Positions 1 to 5,067 of a stretch of 10,721 bases of DNA are shown here, one piece after another. The translations under genes were made by a program, and so were the position numbers. The notes beneath the pieces were generated by a model that was not told where the DNA came from, ran no database searches, and worked only from the letters and a program-made list of their open reading frames with translations. The stretch lies in the NCBI GenBank assembly GCA_000433515.1, contig FR891231.1, positions 39,039 to 49,759 of the forward strand. Direction: 5' to 3'. Source of the DNA: Candidatus Colimorpha enterica. Its GTDB lineage: Bacteria > Bacillota > Clostridia > Oscillospirales > CAG-272. The stretch's first letter is position 1. Each line of letters opens with the position of its first letter.

Positions 1-609
1 GGGCTTGCGGCCTGCGAGGAGCTGTCGGCTCTCGGACACAATGTTGTCATGACCGTCGGAATGACGGTGCCGCAGGCGCTTATGTCGGGCGAGGCAATCA
101 CAAAGGGACATGAAAGAGCGAAAAAGAACGGTATAAAGCCGGGCTTCGGCGCGGCGGTCATAATGGTCGGAAGACTTGACGACTATCTCCGTGACGTGGC
201 GCAGGACAGCGGGCTCGGTATCGCCGAGGAGGACATTATACTCGCCGGAGTTGCCTGTTACAAGCGCTCGGTAAAGATATTTGAGGAGCGCGGTTACGAT
301 GCATATCTTATGGCTGCGGCTTTCCGCGGGATCGGACAGGTGAAGGAGCTTGCCGGAACCGCGACTATGCTTTCGGTGGCACCGAAGATCGCCGGGCTTC
401 TTGCCGGCACCGACATGACGGAGGATATCTCGGCAAGACCGGTTCCCGACCATGTTATAGGGCGCCTTTCAGCCATAAAGGAATTTGTCCGCGCATATGA
501 GCCGGACGGAATGAAGCCGGAAGAGTTCATAACCTTCGGCGCGGTCAACAGAACAACATCGCAGTTCGTTGAATCCGGCTGGAACAGGATGAAATCCTTC
601 AGCTGCTGA
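1..609 (+). CDS. Transaldolase-family protein (5' end cut off by window)
   Basis: The reading frame is open from base 1, so the N-terminal part lies outside the window; 202 residues are visible before TGA at 607-609. The sequence matches the C-terminal half of a transaldolase TIM barrel. The opening GLAACEELSALG resembles the stretch just after the Schiff-base lysine of E. coli TalB (IRAAEQL), so that lysine should lie about seven residues upstream, out of sight. Further on are FGAAVIMVGRLDDYL (compare the FVGRILD strand), MAAAFRGIGQVKELAG (compare GASFRNIGEILELAG) and LSVAPKI (compare TIAP). Family members use a lysine imine to move a dihydroxyacetone unit between sugar phosphates, or act as simple aldolases. 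With a glycerate kinase and dehydrogenases following, a dedicated catabolic aldolase or transaldolase seems more likely than the housekeeping pentose-phosphate enzyme. An ATG at 49 is internal, not the start. The substrate is unknown. Confidence 0.85.
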   Translation, partial: GLAACEELSALGHNVVMTVGMTVPQALMSGEAITKGHERAKKNGIKPGFGAAVIMVGRLDDYLRDVAQDSGLGIAEEDIILAGVACYKRSVKIFEERGYDAYLMAAAFRGIGQVKELAGTATMLSVAPKIAGLLAGTDMTEDISARPVPDHVIGRLSAIKEFVRAYEPDGMKPEEFITFGAVNRTTSQFVESGWNRMKSFSC

Positions 610-623
610 AAAGTTATCGTTTG

Positions 624-676
624 CCGGGCTTTGCGGAGAGGTGCGCATATCTATGCAAACGCTTGCAGAGCCCCGG
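624..676 (+). promoter_or_regulatory. Imperfect hairpin before the glycerate kinase gene
   Basis: Bases 624-634 (CCGGGCTTTGC) can pair with 665-676 (GCAGAGCCCCGG), giving about 11 pairs with one bulged C and one G-U pair. The roughly 30-base loop contains a second small stem, GCAT/ATGC (645-648 with 653-656). The TTTGC at 630-634 can instead pair with GCAAA at 655-659, so two folds compete. The stem ends two bases before the Shine-Dalgarno-like AAGGTGG (678-684) of the kinase. There is no strong T-run after it, so a simple terminator is unlikely. It could be an RNA-stability or attenuation element, or a by-product of the DNA palindrome it overlaps. No known riboswitch class was recognised. 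Confidence 0.45.
654..667. promoter_or_regulatory. LacI/CcpA-type operator-like palindrome
   Basis: TGCAAACGCTTGCA has perfect 5-bp arms (TGCAA/TTGCA) around a central CG, the layout of LacI/GalR-family operators. It fits the CcpA cre pattern TGWAANCGNTNWCA except at the symmetrical third positions (C and G instead of A/T). That symmetry suggests a dedicated LacI-family sugar regulator rather than CcpA. It lies 22 bases before the kinase start, in the only sizeable gap of the upstream operon. I found no convincing -35/-10 pair beside it, so it may act as a roadblock or be coincidental. No regulator gene lies in the window. Confidence 0.4.
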
Positions 677-688
677 TAAGGTGGTTTT

Positions 689-1816
689 ATGAAATATAAC
701 AACATTCTGATAGCTCCCGACTCGTTCAAGGGGGGCGTCAGCTCGGTACGGTTCTGCGAGATCGTGTCGGAGAAGATTAAAAAGCTGCGCCCGGAAGCGG
801 TTGTAAGGTCGCTTCCCATCGCCGACGGGGGAGAGGGAACGCTTGAGTGCCTGAAGATATCTGCCGGCGGAAAAAGCGTGTTTGCCGACACCGTGGGACC
901 TTACGGCGAGCCGATGAAGGCGGAGATACTCTTCACGAAGGTGAACGAGGCTGTCATAGAAACGGCATCCTGCGCCGGGCTTCCGCTGGTTTACGGGCGG
1001 ATGGATCCGGAAAAGACGACAACTGCCGGATTGGGAAAACTGATAGAATACGCCGTCGGGCACGGTGCGGAGCATATTATCCTGACCCTCGGAGGCTCCT
1101 GCACCAACGACTGCGGAGCCGGAATGCTGTCCGGAATGGGGATAGTTTTCCGCGACGCGGACGGAAAGCGCTTCGTGCCGACCGGAGGCACGCTCGGACG
1201 TGTGAAAACCGTTGAAAAAAGCGCGGAGTTCGCAAAGTACGCGGATATTTCCTTCACCGCAATGTGCGATGTGAGAAATCCGCTTTACGGCGATAACGGC
1301 TGTACGCATATATTTGCACGGCAGAAGGGTGCCGACGACGCGATGATCGGGCGGCTTGAAGCAGGTGTGAAATCCTTTTCGGCGGCTGTATCGGAGGCTC
1401 TCGGACAGGATTTTTCGCAGGACGAGGGAACGGGTGCCGCGGGCGGGCTCGGATTTGCCTGCCGCGCGTTTCTTGACGGAGAGCTTAAAAGCGGTATTGA
1501 AACGGTGCTTGACCTCTGCGGCTTTGACCGGCTTGCGGAGACGGCTGACCTTGTCATTACCGGCGAGGGGCGGTTCGATTATCAGAGCCTTATGGGCAAG
1601 GTAATCGGCGGGATCGTTGCCCACAGCGGAAGCGTGCCGGTGGCGGTGCTCTCCGGGAAATACCGGCAGTTCGACACATCGGGCTTTCCGAATCTGAAAT
1701 ACATAATCCCGGTCAGCGAGGGACAGGAGCTTGACTACGCTATCGCGCACGAGCCGGAGAACCTGAGACGCGGGACGGAAAAACTGTTTTCAATTATCGA
1801 AAAAGAAGGGTACTGA
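689..1816 (+). CDS. Glycerate kinase, class I (GlxK/GarK family)
   Basis: This 375-residue protein has the length and motifs of class I glycerate kinases: APDSFKG at residues 9-15, PIADGGEGT at 43-51, LGGSCTNDCGAGML in the middle and TGEGRFDYQSLMGK near residue 290. The family phosphorylates D-glycerate with ATP in the cytoplasm, usually giving 2-phosphoglycerate, which enters lower glycolysis. The ATG at 689 follows AAGGTGG (678-684) and a structured leader. The gene starts 79 bases after the transaldolase-family gene and ends one base before the SDR gene, so it is very likely co-transcribed with what follows. Its presence implies that this operon makes glycerate or glyceraldehyde as an intermediate. 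In the nucleotide-binding motif GGSxTND, Cys replaces the usual small residue, a mild variation. The family call is secure; the source of the glycerate is not visible. Confidence 0.93.
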   Translation: MKYNNILIAPDSFKGGVSSVRFCEIVSEKIKKLRPEAVVRSLPIADGGEGTLECLKISAGGKSVFADTVGPYGEPMKAEILFTKVNEAVIETASCAGLPLVYGRMDPEKTTTAGLGKLIEYAVGHGAEHIILTLGGSCTNDCGAGMLSGMGIVFRDADGKRFVPTGGTLGRVKTVEKSAEFAKYADISFTAMCDVRNPLYGDNGCTHIFARQKGADDAMIGRLEAGVKSFSAAVSEALGQDFSQDEGTGAAGGLGFACRAFLDGELKSGIETVLDLCGFDRLAETADLVITGEGRFDYQSLMGKVIGGIVAHSGSVPVAVLSGKYRQFDTSGFPNLKYIIPVSEGQELDYAIAHEPENLRRGTEKLFSIIEKEGY

Positions 1817-1817
1817 C

Positions 1818-2591
1818 ATGAAGATAAGCTACGAGGGAAAAACCGTTATCGTGACAGGGGCTGCCGGAGGGCTCGGAAAGTCAATGTCGCGTCTGTTCGC
1901 AGAATGCGGAGCAAATGTCGCGGTATGCGATATTGCCGGAGGCGAGGCGATCACGGAAGAGATAAACAATGCCGGAGGCACGGCAAAATACTATCGCTTT
2001 GACATCCGCGACAGGGAGCAGATAGAAAAGGCGTTTGCCGGGATAAAGAACGATTTCGGAAGCATCGACGTTCTTGTCAACAATGCCGGCATCAACGGCG
2101 GTCCGGAGGAGAGAAAGACCGTTGAATTTTACAGCGACGGGCTTTGGGATAAGATAATCTCCATCGACCTTGACGGAGTTTACAAATGCTCAAAGGCGGC
2201 GATACCGTATATGCAGAACGGCGGTGCGATACTTAACATTTCCTCTGTGGTCGGGGTTGTTCCGCTCCGCAATCAGTGCGGCTTTGCGGCGGCGAAGGCC
2301 GGTGTCGTAAATCTTACAAAGGCAATGGCTATTGAAATGGCTCCGAAAAAGATCAGGGTAAACTGCATCTGCCCCGGAACCATCGGAATTGCCGTCACAA
2401 ACACCCTCTGGACGGACGACAGCGCAATGAAGGGTCTGCTTGCCCACATTCCGCTCGGAAGACAGGCTGTTCCGGACGAGATCGCTGCCCCCACCGTGTT
2501 CGTGTGCAGTGATTATGCGTCATATATGACCGGCGCCGTCATAACCGTTGACGGCGGATGGACAGCCGGCGGATATGCAAGAAACTTCTGA
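1818..2591 (+). CDS. SDR-family oxidoreductase with altered catalytic residues
   Basis: The 257-residue protein has a classical short-chain dehydrogenase/reductase Rossmann fold. It shows TGAAGGLG at residues 13-20, Asp38 at the end of the second strand (which usually means NAD rather than NADP), NNAG at 88-91, NISSV with Ser143, CPGT after the active site, and a C-terminal VDGGW. It starts one base after the kinase stop, with AGAAGGG as a weak ribosome site. The active site is unusual. The YxxxK motif reads FAAAK, so Phe156 takes the place of the catalytic Tyr while Lys160 stays. The position of the helix Asn of the catalytic tetrad is Asp117. In this family Tyr is the general acid/base, so activity should be reduced, re-routed or lost. 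It may be a sugar or polyol dehydrogenase with a substitute acid/base, or a non-catalytic NAD-binding partner. The family call is firm; the reaction is unknown. Confidence 0.9.
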   Translation: MKISYEGKTVIVTGAAGGLGKSMSRLFAECGANVAVCDIAGGEAITEEINNAGGTAKYYRFDIRDREQIEKAFAGIKNDFGSIDVLVNNAGINGGPEERKTVEFYSDGLWDKIISIDLDGVYKCSKAAIPYMQNGGAILNISSVVGVVPLRNQCGFAAAKAGVVNLTKAMAIEMAPKKIRVNCICPGTIGIAVTNTLWTDDSAMKGLLAHIPLGRQAVPDEIAAPTVFVCSDYASYMTGAVITVDGGWTAGGYARNF

Positions 2592-2606
2592 AACGGAGAG
2601 AGGCAA

Positions 2607-3368
2607 ATGGAGAGCTTTGCATCATATCTTTCTTCCTTCCGCGTGAAGGAAGGGCAGACCGGCGTTTTCTGGCTCGGTCAGGCGGGATTCGTGTTTAAAC
2701 GCGCATCGGGTGAGATGATCGCCGTTGATCCGTATTTCTCCGACTGCTGTAACCGCTATTTCGGCTTCAGACGGATGATACCGTTCCTTATGACACCGTA
2801 TGACGTTATCTTTGACGCGATAGTCTGCACGCACGCACATTACGACCACTTTGACCCCGACGGGATTCCTCTTGCACTTCAGTCAGGGAGGACGGAGCTT
2901 ATCGCGGCTTACGACTGCAAGCCCGAGTGCGAAAGACTGAACATTCACGACAACGTGAAGTACATAAGAGTCGGCGATGCGATAAGGGCCGCCGGATTTG
3001 AGATAAACGCCGTTCCGTGCGACCACGGAGCCGGGACGCCGCACGCTGTCGGTCTTGTCATAAACGACGGCGGCAGAAGGGTATATATCATGGGCGACAC
3101 CTGTCTGCGCCGGGATTACATATCAAATCCTGTCTTTGCCGGGATCGACCTGCTTATCCTTCCGATAAACGGCGCATACGGAAACCTGAACGAGCGCGAG
3201 GCGGCAGAGGTCTGCTCTGTCATAAAACCGAGGCTTGCCGTGCCGTGCCATTTCGGAAACTTTGCCGAGCACGGAGGAAATCCGGGACTTTATGCCGACA
3301 TAATGAAAAAAGAACACTCAGACCTGCCGTACCGCATAATGCGGGTGGGAGAGGGAATCTGCATCTGA
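2607..3368 (+). CDS. UlaG-like metallo-beta-lactamase-fold hydrolase
   Basis: This 253-residue cytoplasmic protein has no signal peptide. Residues 22-30 (WLGQAGFVF) and the DPYFSD strand near 41 are typical of the UlaG branch of the MBL fold. The metal motif HxHxDH is intact as THAHYDHFD (His76, His78, Asp80, His81). Further metal ligands are probably the His of TPHAVG (146), Asp164 in MGDT and His215 in PCHFG. E. coli UlaG hydrolyses the lactone ring of L-ascorbate 6-phosphate, so a sugar-lactone hydrolase is a reasonable inference. It would fit beside two dehydrogenases able to make a lactone. Relatives in this large family include phosphodiesterases and uncharacterised hydrolases, so the substrate stays open. 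It has a GGAGAG ribosome site and a 15-base gap to the SDR. It lacks the features of an antibiotic-degrading beta-lactamase. Confidence 0.85.
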   Translation: MESFASYLSSFRVKEGQTGVFWLGQAGFVFKRASGEMIAVDPYFSDCCNRYFGFRRMIPFLMTPYDVIFDAIVCTHAHYDHFDPDGIPLALQSGRTELIAAYDCKPECERLNIHDNVKYIRVGDAIRAAGFEINAVPCDHGAGTPHAVGLVINDGGRRVYIMGDTCLRRDYISNPVFAGIDLLILPINGAYGNLNEREAAEVCSVIKPRLAVPCHFGNFAEHGGNPGLYADIMKKEHSDLPYRIMRVGEGICI

Positions 3369-3384
3369 AAGGAAAAAAGCAAGA

Positions 3385-4425
3385 ATGAAAGCATTAACAG
3401 TACTGAAACCCCAGGTCGCGGAGTATCAGGAGGTCCCGAAACCGGCGGCTGTCGGCAGATTTATGACCGTGAAGGTCGAAAGAGCCGGCATCTGCGCTAC
3501 CGATTTCTCGATATTTTCCGGCGACTGCTCGTTTGTCCGCTCCGGAGAGATAGTTTATCCCGTAAGATTCGGCCACGAGTGGTCGGGAACCGTTGTGGAA
3601 TGCGGAAATGAGGTCAGGGGTTTCAGACCGGGCGACAGAATATACTCCGACAGCGGTATTTCCTGCGGTAAATGCCCGGACTGTCTTGCGGGACACTATG
3701 ACAAGTGCCGCTTTACCCGTTCCGTCGGAACGATAAACTGCTGGGACGGCTGCTTTGCGGAGTACATAAGCATTCCGGACTACAATGCATATCACATCCC
3801 GGATTCGGTGTCGTTCGATGAGGCAACTCTCATAGAGCCGTCGGCGATTTCATATGATGCATTCAGGAATGTTGAGCTGAACGAAGCTTCAACAGTCGTC
3901 GTGATCGGCACCGGCGCTATCGGAATGAGCGCGGTGTGGCTGGCAAAATATCTCGGTGCCGGACGTGTCGTCGTTGTCGGAAGAACGCCGTCAAAGCTGG
4001 AGATCGGCAGAAAGATCGGCGCGGATATCGCGGTGAACAGCACCGTGACCGACCCGGTTAAGGCGATAAAAGACCTCACCGACGGTCAGGGCGCGGAGCT
4101 TGTTATCGAAACCTCCGGCTCCGACAAGGCGCTTTATCAGGGCATTTACATGACAAGAAACGACTGCCGCATCTGCTCTCTGTCGTTCTACGAGCACGAC
4201 CTTGACGGAGTTCCGGTCGATCATCTTGTGCTGAACAAGATAAGTCTCGTCGGCGGCGCCGGAAGGTTCGGCAACCCTCAGAAGGTCTGCGGGATCTTTG
4301 AGAAGAACCCGGTGAAGCTCACTCCCATCATCACTCACAGAATTAAATTCGGTGAGATGAAGGACTTCCTCGAAAGCTCCGCAAAGTACGCAAAATCCAA
4401 GATCAAGGTAATGGTCGAATTCTGA
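3385..4425 (+). CDS. Zinc-dependent MDR alcohol/polyol dehydrogenase
   Basis: The 346 residues match the sorbitol/threonine dehydrogenase branch of medium-chain zinc dehydrogenases. Catalytic-zinc ligands are visible as Cys37 (GICATD), His64-Glu65 (FGHEWSG) and Glu151 (IEPSA). The structural zinc site is complete: Cys94, Cys97, Cys100 and Cys108. The Rossmann motif is GTGAIG (175-180). At the end of the following strand the acidic residue that binds the NAD ribose is missing and the sequence reads VVVVGRTPSK. Gly199-Arg200 there suggest a preference for NADP(H), which is inference. The enzyme would oxidise a secondary alcohol of a sugar, polyol or sugar acid, or run in reverse. It starts 16 bases after the MBL gene behind AAGGAA. 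The GroES-like domain is residues 1-150 and the cofactor domain about 150-300. Only the substrate is uncertain. Confidence 0.92.
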   Translation: MKALTVLKPQVAEYQEVPKPAAVGRFMTVKVERAGICATDFSIFSGDCSFVRSGEIVYPVRFGHEWSGTVVECGNEVRGFRPGDRIYSDSGISCGKCPDCLAGHYDKCRFTRSVGTINCWDGCFAEYISIPDYNAYHIPDSVSFDEATLIEPSAISYDAFRNVELNEASTVVVIGTGAIGMSAVWLAKYLGAGRVVVVGRTPSKLEIGRKIGADIAVNSTVTDPVKAIKDLTDGQGAELVIETSGSDKALYQGIYMTRNDCRICSLSFYEHDLDGVPVDHLVLNKISLVGGAGRFGNPQKVCGIFEKNPVKLTPIITHRIKFGEMKDFLESSAKYAKSKIKVMVEF

Positions 4426-4443
4426 AAAGAAAGGCAATAAACA

Positions 4444-4866
4444 ATGGATAAACTTGAACCGAAGGTAATAGATGTCGATAAGGTAATGCCGATGCACTGC
4501 GGCGATTCCTATGACTCAAGAATGATACTCGACCACGTTGTGACGGGGCGCGACGGCGTGATTCAGGTCAATCACGGAACGGTCATGCCGCACTGCGCGC
4601 TCGGCGGCGATACTCACAGCGAGGATGAGATATATTACATCCTCACCGGTCACGGAAAGCTCCGCCTTGACGATAAGGTCGTCGATGTCCATCCGAACCA
4701 GATAATTTTCATCCCGGCGGGTGTTTTCCACGCTCTCGACAACAGCACATCCGATGAGCCGATGACGATACTTACAATGTGGAAGGACTACCGCTTCAAT
4801 GACGCTTATGCCGCCAGAATGAAGCTCTGGGGCAAATCGTTCAGAACAGTCGACGAAAAGGACTGA
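4444..4866 (+). CDS. Small single-domain cupin protein
   Basis: This 140-residue protein is a one-domain cupin barrel. The second cupin motif is clear: FIPAGVFHALDN, with Pro91, Gly93, His96 and Asn100. In the first motif, G(D)THSEDEIYYILTGHG, His58 and Glu62 are kept, but the first histidine of the usual HxH pair is Asp56. His50, slightly upstream, might compensate. A metal site is therefore plausible but not canonical. Small cupins in sugar operons act as isomerases, epimerases or KdgF-like enzymes that open sugar rings, or as sensors; none of these can be chosen from sequence alone. It is the last gene of the upstream cluster, 18 bases after the dehydrogenase, with GAAAGG as ribosome site. 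A 201-base gap follows. Confidence 0.82.
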   Translation: MDKLEPKVIDVDKVMPMHCGDSYDSRMILDHVVTGRDGVIQVNHGTVMPHCALGGDTHSEDEIYYILTGHGKLRLDDKVVDVHPNQIIFIPAGVFHALDNSTSDEPMTILTMWKDYRFNDAYAARMKLWGKSFRTVDEKD

Positions 4867-4877
4867 CAAAAGGAAGC

Positions 4878-4893
4878 CGGCACGGCAGTGCCG
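4878..4893 (+). terminator. Short hairpin after the cupin gene, possible weak terminator
   Basis: CGGCAC at 4878-4883 pairs with GTGCCG at 4888-4893 around a GGCA loop, beginning 12 bases after the cupin stop. An A-rich stretch lies on both sides but there is no T-run on the + strand, so it is not a classical intrinsic terminator. An overlapping alternative stem, ACGGCA/TGCCGT, is also possible. It may instead protect a 3' end. Confidence 0.3.
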
Positions 4894-4957
4894 TACTGCA
4901 GCAGAGAAAAAACAAGGAAACTTCTGTCGTCATATAAGGGATATTCAATTTATTTGT

Positions 4958-4992
4958 CCGGCGGGAGGGGCAAAGGTCTTGCTCCGCACCGG
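4958..4992 (+). promoter_or_regulatory. GC-rich hairpin in the leader of the alpha-galactosidase gene
   Basis: GGGGCAA (4967-4973) pairs with TTGCTCC (4979-4985) across a five-base loop, with one G-U pair. An outer CCGG/CCGG stem (4958-4961 with 4989-4992) can close it across a small internal loop. It lies about 80 bases before the gene. If transcription starts in the AT-rich tract around 4931-4955, this would be in the leader RNA; if it starts after 5044, it is upstream DNA. No known riboswitch was recognised. Confidence 0.35.
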
Positions 4993-5038
4993 GCTGAGAA
5001 CATTTCCGTATGATACAGAAGTTTAAGAATAACCTGTA

Positions 5039-5044
5039 TATAAT
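5039..5044 (+). promoter_or_regulatory. Probable -10 element (TATAAT) for the alpha-galactosidase gene
   Basis: A perfect TATAAT lies 23 bases before the ATG at 5068, in an AT-rich setting. No good -35 hexamer is present 16-18 bases upstream (CAGAAG at 5016-5021), so an activator or an unusual sigma factor might be needed. The inverted repeat ATACAG (5013-5018) / CTGTAT (5034-5039) runs from the -35 position into the -10 hexamer and could bind a regulator. The leader would be very short if transcription starts about seven bases after the element. Confidence 0.4.
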
Positions 5045-5067
5045 TCATTAAATCACGGAGAAGTGAC

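Larger units (their letters stand above)
4867..5067 (+). other. Structured intergenic region between the two gene groups
   Basis: This is the longest non-coding stretch in the window. It contains a small hairpin right after the cupin gene (4878-4893), an A-rich then AT-rich tract (about 4905-4955), a GC-rich hairpin (4958-4992), and a -10-like TATAAT (5039-5044). A GGAGAAG ribosome site (5057-5063) precedes the alpha-galactosidase ATG. The order suggests the end of one transcript, or a weak partial stop, followed by a new promoter. No small open reading frame with a convincing ribosome site was seen. Confidence 0.6.

Noticed and set aside
614..1750. Long open frame on the - strand (378 codons) across the glycerate kinase gene
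   Set aside because: It is a full antisense shadow of a gene with clear family motifs. Its translation is Arg/His/Ser-rich without domain motifs, as expected from GC-rich third positions.
2607..3368. Antibiotic beta-lactamase
   Set aside because: The motif order and WLGQAGF...DPYFSD pattern place it in the UlaG-like branch, it has no signal peptide, and it sits in a sugar operon.
1..3368. Sulfoquinovose breakdown by the transaldolase pathway
   Set aside because: A transaldolase-family gene next to dehydrogenases recalls it, but there is no sulfoquinovosidase (GH31), no isomerase and no sulfonate exporter in view, and glycerate kinase has no place in it.
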